Origin: CAZEHJ01 sp964512485
Lineage (GTDB): Bacteria > Bacteroidota > Rhodothermia > Rhodothermales > UBA10348
Assembly (NCBI GenBank): GCA_964512485.1
Contig: CAZEHJ010000089.1
Span: 1 to 12,358, forward strand
Length of the DNA stretch: 12,358 bases
Direction: 5' to 3'
The notes below the pieces were generated by a model. It made no database searches, was not told where the DNA came from, and saw nothing but the letters and a program-made list of their open reading frames with translations. Position 1 is the stretch's first letter. Each line of letters opens with the position of its first letter. The position numbers were made by a program, and so were the translations under genes. Below are positions 1-8,700 of the stretch, one piece after another.

Positions 1-35
1 GGTTAATTTGCAGCCGATTACGAATGCTAGTGTAG

Positions 36-824
36 TTGAATGGCGATTCCTCTAACATTGTATTTTCTCCAAATGGTTGTTTAACTAGAGGTATATCCGG
101 TAGTATGGTAGCAGACTCAGTTGATGTGGTACTTCAACCACTTGGAATGACAATTGATGTGCTTGAAGCACCATTAGCAAAATATCAACCCGAAATCATT
201 GTCCTTTTTACCAACGTCACAGAGAAAGCCGATTTAGTGAACGGACACTTGAAGAATAATTGGAGAAAATACGTAAAACATACACCGAAAGTAATCGTGA
301 AACACATTGGAGAACCATGGCGTGCAGAAACTATTGCAGAATATATGCATTCATTCAATGAAGTAATTGATGAAATTTTATTGATGGATGTAACCAAAGA
401 TAAGAAAATCCGATGGCACGTAGGAACTGCAGGTGGCACCAATTTAATGGGTATCGCCTCGGCAATGAGTGCTTTTACACACCGCTTTTCGGCATTCTAT
501 ACGAACCCAAAAGCAAATTATCCTGAATTAGCTGATACACCGAGTGAATTGGTTGTAGAATTACCATTATTCGCCAACTTAGGTCCCGCATTCAAGGCTT
601 TGACAAAGAAACCGAGAACTCTGAAGATTATGAGGTTCATTCTTGAGGACGGGCCAGTCACAGTTAATTCCATAACAAAAATGCTTGAAAGCACCCCTCA
701 AAACACTTCAAAAGGTATGATCCCCCTCAAGTCGAATAACCTCATTGTTGAATCCGAGCGGGGTTTTTGGGTACCAACCACACTTGGACGCATGGTCATC
801 GCTCAAATCGAGCCATCTGAGTGA
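36..824 (+). CDS. CARF-domain winged-helix transcriptional regulator
   Basis: Predicted cytosolic ligand-sensing DNA-binding regulator of 262 aa. Residues about 7-180 look like a CARF Rossmann-type domain. They contain a first strand (IVFSP, 8-12), a second strand ending in VLFTN (56-60), and the family's signature glycine/threonine loop HVGTAGGTNLM (128-138) followed by a helix. Residues about 190-256 form a winged helix (KIMRFILEDGPVTVNSITKML, with a wing at about 236-250). CARF domains bind cyclic or linear oligoadenylates in type III CRISPR and related systems; the two-domain layout resembles archaeal HFX_2341/Csa3-type regulators. TTG 36 directly follows an in-frame TAG at 33-35. It is the only start that keeps the first strand; ATG 105 would remove it. 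The gene is followed by a spacer with a dyad that is a plausible binding site. No Cas gene or oligoadenylate synthetase is in view, so the ligand is unknown. The domain call is fairly sure, the start less so. Confidence 0.8.
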   Translation: MNGDSSNIVFSPNGCLTRGISGSMVADSVDVVLQPLGMTIDVLEAPLAKYQPEIIVLFTNVTEKADLVNGHLKNNWRKYVKHTPKVIVKHIGEPWRAETIAEYMHSFNEVIDEILLMDVTKDKKIRWHVGTAGGTNLMGIASAMSAFTHRFSAFYTNPKANYPELADTPSELVVELPLFANLGPAFKALTKKPRTLKIMRFILEDGPVTVNSITKMLESTPQNTSKGMIPLKSNNLIVESERGFWVPTTLGRMVIAQIEPSE

Positions 825-834
825 TTTTTGGAAT

Positions 835-860
835 CGGTTGAATTTATGCTAATTTAACCG
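835..860. promoter_or_regulatory. Inverted repeat (candidate operator or terminator hairpin)
   Basis: The arms CGGTTGAATT (835-844) and AATTTAACCG (851-860) are complementary at 9 of 10 positions around a 6-base spacer; the one mismatch would be a G-U pair in RNA. The dyad starts 10 bases after the stop of the CARF-wHTH gene. Its right arm directly abuts the TATA-like box at 861-868, which is where an archaeal BRE would lie. That fits an operator for the adjacent winged-helix regulator. As RNA it could also be a terminator stem for the first gene, but the downstream sequence is not a clean T-run. I favour the operator reading moderately. Confidence 0.5.
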
Positions 861-868
861 TTATTATA
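861..868 (+). promoter_or_regulatory. TATA-like box, candidate promoter of the operon
   Basis: TTATTATA is the most TATA-like octamer in the spacer. An archaeal start site about 25 bases downstream would fall near 890 and leave a leader of roughly 60 bases before the ATG at 949, consistent with use of the Shine-Dalgarno site there. In a bacterium the same bases could be read as a -10 (TATTAT) with TTGAAT at 838-843 as the -35. No transcript data support either reading. Confidence 0.35.
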
Positions 869-878
869 GCCATTACTT

Positions 879-898
879 GGTTGTTTATGGTTGTTTGA
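879..898 (+). repeat. Two-copy tandem repeat, 10-bp period
   Basis: GGTTGTTT occurs at 879-886 and again at 889-896, exactly one helical turn apart. It lies between the candidate promoter and the start of the second gene. The spacing would put two protein-binding half-sites on one face of the DNA, but two copies of a T-rich octamer could also be chance. Confidence 0.4.
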
Positions 899-948
899 GG
901 GGTGTTATCAATTCCTTCACCCAAGTAGTAGGGGGTGATGGGCGGTGT

Positions 949-1812
949 ATGGCTAACAAGAATATGAGTATCGGAAGCAAGAAAGAAATTGAATTAGTGC
1001 GTAACTGGTTGACACAGGAAGATCCAGTCACCATCGCTACGCACATGCGCGTTGATGCAGATGCGGCATTCAGTGCAGCTCTATTGCATGTGTTGCGCCC
1101 ACACGCGCATGTGAAGTTCGTGCGCGCTGACTCATGCATCAAGGCAGCGAATTATATCGCTGTTGATTTGTTAGAGGGACCACGCGCTGTCAAGGGATTG
1201 CGTCCAGGCAGTGCATTTGGTCTGGTTGTCAATGTCATGCGTGATATCGATCGCCCAGTTCATGATGCATTGCGCGATTGGGCTGCACAACTCAACCTTA
1301 CAGACTCTGGCAAGTACTGTCGTGACAAGGTGAGTCTGGCTGAACTGACGACCTGTTGGAAGGCACTAGGACTACGTGACAAGGGAATCGTCGAAAAGGC
1401 GGAGGAGTTGATCCGTGGTAAGATCACCTCACATCGCAAGCATCTGGAACATAAGGCAGTAGCAGAAAAGGTGCCGATTGTCGAAGGTGTCGCCGTGGTC
1501 AAGGCCAATGTTCGTGTGAAGGCTGTAGATTTGTTTCGTCGCGGAGCAATCGCAGTAGTTCGCGAATCAAAAATCGGCATGTGTGTCAACCTCTCAAAGC
1601 AAGCACAGAACAAGGGTATCCGTCTTACTCAGTGCAAGAAGTTGCTTCCGAAGAGCTGGTTCATCCATCCTGCTGGATTCCTAGCATCCTACGGGAGTGC
1701 CAAGGCACCGAAGAATCCGACGGATTCGGGGCTGAAGTTGGCTGAACTGGCGGGAATCATTCAGAAGTGGTTGGCAGGACATGAGAAAATTGGGCAACTT
1801 AAGGTCAAGTGA
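949..1812 (+). CDS. DHH-phosphoesterase-like protein
   Basis: A 287-aa protein that I place tentatively in the DHH/DHHA1 superfamily (NrnA, GdpP and oligoribonuclease relatives), which hydrolyse short or cyclic nucleotides with divalent metals. The N-terminal segment PVTIATHMRVDADAAFSAAL (26-45) matches motif I, with H32, D36 and D38 as likely metal ligands. YIAVDLLEG (69-77) resembles motif II with D73. WFIHPAGF (237-244) resembles the DHHA1 substrate-binding HP-G loop. The canonical D-H-H of motif III is not visible, so activity may be lost or changed. ATG 949 is chosen over the upstream TTG 877 because GGGGGTGATG (931-940) is a good Shine-Dalgarno site at the right spacing. All 18 arginines use CGT or CGC, unlike the CGA/AGA-rich mixture in the helicase gene, so this gene may have a different history. 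The helicase gene follows after 24 bases. It could remove a nucleotide signal sensed by the CARF protein (inference). Confidence 0.6.
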   Translation: MANKNMSIGSKKEIELVRNWLTQEDPVTIATHMRVDADAAFSAALLHVLRPHAHVKFVRADSCIKAANYIAVDLLEGPRAVKGLRPGSAFGLVVNVMRDIDRPVHDALRDWAAQLNLTDSGKYCRDKVSLAELTTCWKALGLRDKGIVEKAEELIRGKITSHRKHLEHKAVAEKVPIVEGVAVVKANVRVKAVDLFRRGAIAVVRESKIGMCVNLSKQAQNKGIRLTQCKKLLPKSWFIHPAGFLASYGSAKAPKNPTDSGLKLAELAGIIQKWLAGHEKIGQLKVK

Positions 1813-1836
1813 GTATAGGGAAAGGGTGAAGATAGC

Positions 1837-4800
1837 ATGACACTAGCAAAAATACGGTCTAACGTAGTAGGTGGTAAAAAAATGTCTGACACGATGACGA
1901 TTTCTGGTGCAGTCACTATGTATTACCAGAGTGGTTTCATCGGCCGTGAAGGTGGACAGGATGACCGCGGGTCATGGGGTCCAGCTTGGGGTTTGACCAA
2001 TTGGATTGCTGAGAGTTTTGAACTACTCGATTTGGGCGAGCCTCCGTTTGGTGATAATCGAACAGTGAACGGACAAAATAGAGCGCGGTGGATGGAATTT
2101 ACCTATCGATATCTAGATCGGATGTATCCGAGCCAACCTATTCGAATATGTTTTAGAAAAGCAACGCAGTTCAAGAGCGATGATCAGTGGGAAATGTTCC
2201 CTCATCCAGATGATGCGGAGGCACGTAATATGACCGGAAGGAATGGAGAAGTTCCAATCGCTAGGGTAGTTATCAACAAGAACCCGAAAGATGAAACTGT
2301 ACAGCGCATATTTTTGTCATCATTCACTTCTAAAGTCATCAATTCTCTTGATGAAAATGATTTGGTCATTACGACTACTGTGGATCTTGAAAACCGAGAT
2401 GATTACGATATTTGGGATTTGATTTCAGCGCAATCGGATCTAACTACTGCGCTAAGAAAAATGACCAGCACCAAACAAAGTATCGACAATCGAATGGGGG
2501 ATTGGGTCGATTATCTGAATTGGATGTATGAGATGCAACGAGGAAACGAATGGGGTGGTAAAATAGTCAAGGTCAGACAGCCAACAGGCGATGACCCATA
2601 CTACATTTACACAGTGCAAGCACCAAACCAAGTTTGGGAAAAAATACGTGGGAGGCGAAGTCGTGGAGCCAGACTACACGCAATATCCCCGGGGCACTCT
2701 ACGGATTCACAGGTGTGGAAACGAAGTGAGGAATCACAAGATGGTCGGAACAGTCGAAGAGATGAAACTGCCGCAGGGAATCTCAAGAAGATTCGTGGAA
2801 AAACAACGAAAGTGGAAGGAGGGCTGTTTGAAGGACGAATTGCAGTGGAGCCACCCAACCCAGAAAATCCCCTATCTGGTCTCAAAAAGGAGCACATTGG
2901 TCATTTTCTAATCCCTGATGTTTCACGTGATTTGATTCAAATCAAACGACAGCAAGACGGATTGGGGCGCTTACAGAATTTGGAAGCAAGTTTCAACAAT
3001 GTACACGAATGGATTTTCAATATTTCAGAGGCGCGACCTGGATTGAAAGATCCACCTGCTCTTGAGCATCCAGCCCTTGCCCCCCTCAATGAAGAACAAG
3101 AATGGGCCGTTCGAGCCGCACTCAACGCTCCAGATGTTTTCCTCATCCAAGGTCCGCCGGGTACCGGCAAGACAACGGTCATTGCAGAAATCATCAATCA
3201 GGCGACTGAGAATGGGCAACGGGTACTATTGGCCAGTCAATCAAATCTAGCCGTCGACAACGCACTTGGAAGACTCGCCAGAACGCCAAACGTGCGACCA
3301 ATTCGCAGATATGCGGCCAGTGCTGAAATTGATCCTGAGGCTGAAAAATTCTTGGAGGCAAATGTGATTCGAGAATTCTTTGTCCCCTCTATTCACCGAC
3401 ACTGTGAAACTGTTCACGATGAATCTGAGGCACTACGTAAAGCGAGAGATTCAATTCTAGCATGTAACCTTGAATTACCACAAGTCAAAAGTGAATGGAG
3501 AAGTCAACAAGCTCAATTGAATGTATTGAATGTTGATCGGGATCAATTATTGGTGAGGGAGCAAGAAGTAGAACAACGCTTAGCAACGATTCAACGCCAA
3601 ATTGATTTGCTTCACCAGGCTGATGTTCTCAATCAAGATGGACGGCCGGAATCAATCGATGCAGCAATGGCATCGGTTCTCGGAATCGATGTAAGTGATA
3701 TTCAGAAGTTGTCTACGATGAATGGCCAACAACGTGAGTTGCGAAATTTGAGTGAGTTACAAGCACATTTGATTAAGCGACCCACAGGTGGAACACTAGA
3801 CCCTGCATTACTGAGATTGCAAGAAGAAATGAAGGACGCCGCAGCTTCTGAGGACTATGTTCGCGCGGCGGAACTGAAAGTGAAACTTGAACAAATGATG
3901 GAGGAGCAACAAATCGATTCGGGAGATTGGGCACGATGGACTCGAGAATTGAATCGATTGCTTACTTCGGATGAAAATGGTGACCTCGTAGAGTTGAGTC
4001 GCTCCCTAAAAATGCCAGAGAACTTCGAGAATATCGTCAATGATGAAATGGAAATTATCCAGGGCCGAATTCAATCATTGAGTGAAAACGTAACCTCTTT
4101 GGAAACTGAAGTGAGTCTTCTAAAGCAACAAATTACTTCCAACATCATCTCGCAAAGAAGTGAGTTACAAAGAGAACTCTCTGACGCTGAGGGATTGGTT
4201 GGACAGGTCCAAGATGAAGTGAAGCTTTTCGAAGAGAAAAAACTAGGTCCACAAAGACGTCTTGAAGATGCCCAAAACAGATGGCACGAATTGCTAGATG
4301 ATATGCCACCAGAAGTTGTATCGGATGAAGACCTCGATATTGCGGGGACCGATCCGGATGCAATCATCGCTTCTGCTGGAAAGTGGTTGTCAGACAGAAA
4401 AGATGAGATTGATGCCGACGACAAGTGGAGGGGGATTCGTGCTGATTGGTTGAAAGATCTTGAAAATCCGAAGGACACAACACTTCGTGACTTGGAAGAG
4501 ATGTATCACAGAATGGTGAATGTGGAAGGGGTCACAACATCATACGCTGGTAGGTATGCTTGGTTCAAAGAACACATTCAGAACCCTTACGATTTTGTCA
4601 TTATCGATGAAATCAGTAAGGCAACCCCTCCAGAAATTCTTCTTCCGCTTCTACTAGGACGAAAGGCAATATTGGTGGGCGACCATCGACAATTGCCCCC
4701 GACATTCAAGCGGCCTAGATCCAGAGAGGAGGGGTCTGCCGAAGAAATGGCACAACATGATGATCGATTCAAGAAATACGAAAAAATGGTCACTTCAGCA

Positions 4801-5772
4801 CTATTTGCTGAACATTTCAAAGAGGCAGACTCAACACTCAAATGCACTCTAAGAGTTCAGTACAGAATGCATGAGCAAATTATGCGTTGCACGAATGAAT
4901 TCTATGAGGGCCAACTCACATGCGGACTCTCTGAGGAAAAACAACGACAATTGAAACAACATGGCTTCACAATCGTGAAGAAAGATGCCGGAGGCACTGC
5001 GAGAATGCCTGGAACTGAATTGATAACGCCAAATAATCACCTGGTATGGATTGATTCGACGTTTGATCGAAATGGTCATTATTGTTCAGAGCGGAGTCCG
5101 GATACTACGACATCTAGACGGAATGAACGAGAAGTGAGAATTGCTCGACAATTGATTGATGATTTCAATGAACAAATCGGACTACGGAAAGAAGAAGTTC
5201 CCGAAGAACAATGGTGTAATGATCATATGTTGAGGCATCTAGACCACGATGCAAGACTCGCCGTTGGATTCATCACATTTTACGCAGATCAGAAAAATGC
5301 ATTCAGGGAAATTGCCAACGATGGTGATTCTTGGGCCAGAATGCGTACACGTTGGCCCAACCTTACGGTTCGAGCTGATACTGTCGACAGATTCCAGGGG
5401 GGTGAAAGGCCTGTCATTATAGTCAGCATGGTTGTTTCACCTGAAATTGGAGATAATCAAAGGGAGGCATTTGAACGGAAGGTTGCAAAGTACTTTTTCA
5501 ATCCGAAGGAAATGATCAAGAAAGGGGGTTGGAAAGACGGAGGCATTCCGCGCACAGGTACTTCCTTTGTCCGGTCACCAGAGAGAATTAATGTTGCATA
5601 TTCCCGGGCTCAAAATCTATTGATTATCGTTGCAAACAGATACACATTGCACAAAGTAGATGGCGTCAGAATTGAACGTGATGACGGTACTATAAGCAAG
5701 AAAGCGATGTACAAACAAATCCAACATGTGATTAGTGAGGGGGGGATGGTTGATGGCCGCGATTTGCTCTGA
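1837..5772 (+). CDS. SF1 (UPF1/Dna2-like) helicase with coiled-coil and UVR-motif insert
   Basis: A 1311-aa ATP-dependent DNA or RNA helicase. Motifs in order are: Walker A GPPGTGKT (439-446); motif Ia around LLASQSNLAVDNA; motif II VIIDEIS (921-927); motif III GDHRQLPP (948-955); YRMH (1009-1012); motif V DRFQGGE (1184-1190); and motif VI NVAYSRA (1252-1258). These are typical of the UPF1/Dna2/IGHMBP2 branch. Between Ia and II lies an insert of about 400 aa, largely predicted coiled coil, with a UVR-type helical hairpin at 659-690 (EEMKDAAASEDYVRAAEL). The N-terminal 420 aa are unrecognised. Residues about 269-322 look out of frame (arginine/serine-rich, few hydrophobics); see the finding on 2642-2802. 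ATG 1837 has GGGTGA (1824-1829) upstream; ATG 1882 with AGGTGG (1869-1874) is nearly as good. The 3' end overlaps the next gene by 20 bases. No nuclease domain is evident. Probable role is sensing or unwinding foreign nucleic acid. Confidence 0.9.
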   Translation: MTLAKIRSNVVGGKKMSDTMTISGAVTMYYQSGFIGREGGQDDRGSWGPAWGLTNWIAESFELLDLGEPPFGDNRTVNGQNRARWMEFTYRYLDRMYPSQPIRICFRKATQFKSDDQWEMFPHPDDAEARNMTGRNGEVPIARVVINKNPKDETVQRIFLSSFTSKVINSLDENDLVITTTVDLENRDDYDIWDLISAQSDLTTALRKMTSTKQSIDNRMGDWVDYLNWMYEMQRGNEWGGKIVKVRQPTGDDPYYIYTVQAPNQVWEKIRGRRSRGARLHAISPGHSTDSQVWKRSEESQDGRNSRRDETAAGNLKKIRGKTTKVEGGLFEGRIAVEPPNPENPLSGLKKEHIGHFLIPDVSRDLIQIKRQQDGLGRLQNLEASFNNVHEWIFNISEARPGLKDPPALEHPALAPLNEEQEWAVRAALNAPDVFLIQGPPGTGKTTVIAEIINQATENGQRVLLASQSNLAVDNALGRLARTPNVRPIRRYAASAEIDPEAEKFLEANVIREFFVPSIHRHCETVHDESEALRKARDSILACNLELPQVKSEWRSQQAQLNVLNVDRDQLLVREQEVEQRLATIQRQIDLLHQADVLNQDGRPESIDAAMASVLGIDVSDIQKLSTMNGQQRELRNLSELQAHLIKRPTGGTLDPALLRLQEEMKDAAASEDYVRAAELKVKLEQMMEEQQIDSGDWARWTRELNRLLTSDENGDLVELSRSLKMPENFENIVNDEMEIIQGRIQSLSENVTSLETEVSLLKQQITSNIISQRSELQRELSDAEGLVGQVQDEVKLFEEKKLGPQRRLEDAQNRWHELLDDMPPEVVSDEDLDIAGTDPDAIIASAGKWLSDRKDEIDADDKWRGIRADWLKDLENPKDTTLRDLEEMYHRMVNVEGVTTSYAGRYAWFKEHIQNPYDFVIIDEISKATPPEILLPLLLGRKAILVGDHRQLPPTFKRPRSREEGSAEEMAQHDDRFKKYEKMVTSALFAEHFKEADSTLKCTLRVQYRMHEQIMRCTNEFYEGQLTCGLSEEKQRQLKQHGFTIVKKDAGGTARMPGTELITPNNHLVWIDSTFDRNGHYCSERSPDTTTSRRNEREVRIARQLIDDFNEQIGLRKEEVPEEQWCNDHMLRHLDHDARLAVGFITFYADQKNAFREIANDGDSWARMRTRWPNLTVRADTVDRFQGGERPVIIVSMVVSPEIGDNQREAFERKVAKYFFNPKEMIKKGGWKDGGIPRTGTSFVRSPERINVAYSRAQNLLIIVANRYTLHKVDGVRIERDDGTISKKAMYKQIQHVISEGGMVDGRDLL
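5738..5745 (+). promoter_or_regulatory. Shine-Dalgarno site that sets the start of the HEPN-like gene
   Basis: AGGGGGGG lies 7 bases before ATG 5753. The longer in-frame alternative, GTG 5735, has no ribosome-binding site upstream and would overlap this one. TTG 5750 is also in frame but closer to the site than usual. The site lies within the 3' end of the helicase gene, implying coupled translation. Confidence 0.6.
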
Positions 5773-8700
5773 GGAAGCCCGTCAGGCATTGGACCTGATT
5801 ACACCCCGGAGTCAACCGGGGGTATCACCGATTCATGTGTTGGATGCATCCTGGCCTATGCAACGATGCGCTGTAGAAGCACAACTTTCCCGTAAACGTG
5901 ATTTGACACTATTGGAAAAATACACATTACGAGCATTCAATGAGATTCCGGGTGTTTCGGCTGCCGAAATCGCTGATCGATTGGGGCTGAAAGAACCTGA
6001 ATTGATTGATGAAACATTACTTGCATTACAGAATGCAGAAGCGATTGAGTCATCGATTGCTGTCGATTCATCAGAGGAGATCGCAGAAGCAAGGGAAGAA
6101 TTGCGGCTGCTAGAGGATAAGATGAATGCCAATGCATTCCGTGGAGCCGTTCAAAGAAATATGGAGAAGAAACGTGATATACTTCGCCAAAAGATTGCAA
6201 AATCTGAATCCAGTAGGGGATTATCACTCAGGGATCGAATCTCAAAGGTATTTGAGCGCCTGATGAAATTTACTGCTAAACTGACTACGAGAGGGAAAAA
6301 ACACCTTGCAGAAGGCACGATTACGGAACCAACGAAGAAAGAAATTTTTGACTTTTCTCGTTCTTTGGGCAATGGAACGGTGATGATGACAAAGGGTCAC
6401 GGATTCAAACCAGCAGATTTGATGGGGGCGGCGAATAATTGGGTGCCTCTGAAGGATGTGAAAAGGCACCTAGCCAATCCTTCTGAACGTGATGTCACTG
6501 ATGCGCTTCGAGCTGGTGGAGAACTTGAAGGAGAATTGGTTATTCAGAGTCTCACTCCACAGAATGATCCAAATCAAATCGAATATCTGGATATTTGCAT
6601 TACTCTATCCATTTCCCATGAAGATGATTCGGCACGCTTCTACGTTCATCTCAGGGGGGGTGGTGTTCGTCTGAAGTGGATTGAAGAGTTCGTGAATTCC
6701 GACCCTAATTTGGAAAAGGACATCCTTTCAAAATTCAAGGATTTGATGCCTTCATTGAAAAATTCCACTACTGCTCAGGCATCCAAGGCAAAACCCCTCG
6801 TCCACATCAACAGATTACTCATCAATGAGATCGAATCTGGGTCAAAGAGTTTGGTTGTACTTAACAGGCCGAAAGATTTGCTAAAATTGGTCGATGGGAG
6901 TGCCTCGTTAGAACGACTTCTAGAAGATCGAACGAGTGTGGATTTGGACCATCAAAGGAAAAACTGGAAATTGGAATCTGAAGAAACCCCGTTGAAATTT
7001 TCACTTCCATTGGGGGGTTCAACCCTACCTACAGGTTCAATCTCTACAAAGTGGGGTTCAATCCACCCAGCAATTGCCATTGTTAATGGTCAAAACAGCA
7101 ATCTTTCGATTGAATTGCCAGTACTTGTTTATTCAGAAGAATTAGGCAAATTGAATGTATCTGAAATTGAAACGAGACTGAGAAAGGAAATCGATGCAAA
7201 ATCATGCTTCTTACTGACCCGTAGTGAGTCGGATTTTTCAAAATGGATCCAAGAAGAAATTGCTGAAGTGACTGAGGTTGAAGATGTGGCGGAAATATTT
7301 AGCTCAGCCAATGAATTGGCGAAGGGAACTGGTATCGATGTTGAACGCACTCTGTTTGAATCTCTATTTCTCACTCGGAATGATCTATTCACTGACATGA
7401 TTCCAGCGTGTGAGCGTCTGGTTTCGGCACTATCGGACGAAGAAGGTTTAGAACAAGGTGGTTGGCGATATGTGGAGCCGCATATCCAACAGACCATCCT
7501 CAATGCATCTCTCTCTGAAACAGGTACTGGTGAGTTGGCGAATGTTTGGCAACTACACAATAGTGGGAAAAAGCAACTCGCTTGGGAAGATGCGGCGAGA
7601 CTGGAAGATGCGTATTTCGGTCATTGTACTCTAACTAAATTTGAAGCTCTCAGGTACTTTGAGGATATCATTAAAGAAATGGCTGAAGTGAGAGATATTT
7701 CGACGGAAACGGTGTGGATTTCGGTAGATGGGCTGAGACGTGAAGGCATAATTAATTCTAAATTACAAGAAGATGCAACTTTGGTTCGAAAGGATCGGAA
7801 TGCATTCTCCCACACAGCAGAAGTGAAGGCTGATTTGGAATACACACTGCGTGTCATCGCTTTGATGCGTGAATTATTGGAAATTGGTGTGAAACGGACG
7901 GGTGCATTGTGGGGAGATCCTACTGACCAAGATTGGAATCAGACATTGACTGAACAACAGATTCTTGATTACTTATCAGGGAGTATAAATACCGTTCAAA
8001 GAGCACAAGATGAGGGTCGTTCTTGTCGGGGTTCTGTTTGGACGGGTGCCATTCGTTATGGGATGCCTACGGTTTTTGATGACCTACCTATGGATTTGAT
8101 TACTGCATTACATGAAGCACCAGAAATGCATCATGAACCCCAATTCAATGATTTGATTGAAATTATTGTTGAAAATAGCCTAGATCGATGGATTGAGGGT
8201 CTCCAAAAGCCAGACAAGCTGGAAGTCACGCCTGATGTTCAGGGGATTGTTGACAGGTTCGCCACAATGGGGATGGTAGATGTTGGTTCGGATATTGTGG
8301 CCAAATTCCTTGCAGGAGTTGAAAAGCCCACATCAATTGAAACTCTTGTTGAAGAATTGGATAATTCCACTTCATTGGGAAGCGCTATTTCAATTGAGAA
8401 CTTGAGAACCAGGTGGAAGCGCGCAATCAAGGACAAATCATTCATGGTTGATTTGAAAGATTTGACTGATATCAAGGTCAAATCGATGGAATCACTCGGC
8501 AAGAACACAGTAGAAGATTTGTTTAGAGTGGCAGTGAATAATACCATGGATGTAATTGAAGGTGGGGATGCAGGTTCTGTGAAAGCGGTCTGCGGTTCTA
8601 TTGTCTCACTTATGGGTATGAACAAGATTTGGGACAAAGTTATCAAAAACAAAGATGGTTTAATTGGAGCAAGATGCACTGAGAAGATGCGGGCTGGAGA

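Noticed and set aside
1..10. GGTTAATTT at the window edge as a half-site like the dyad arm at 851-860
   Set aside because: It matches 8 of 9 bases of the reverse complement of that arm, but no partner arm follows and the upstream side is cut off by the window.
36..824. Assignment of the first gene as a type III CRISPR-Cas component (Csa3 or Csm6-like)
   Set aside because: CARF and wHTH are present, but there is no HEPN domain in this protein, no cas gene, and no repeat array in the window.
877..948. Upstream TTG 877 as the start of the DHH-like gene
   Set aside because: It would add 24 atypical residues encoded by the repeat region and lacks a ribosome-binding site; ATG 949 has a good one.
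2591..2911. Open frame of 106 codons on the plus strand within the helicase gene as a separate small gene
   Set aside because: It lies wholly inside the helicase gene and its ATG has no good ribosome-binding site. Its protein-like character is better explained by a paired frameshift in the helicase gene.
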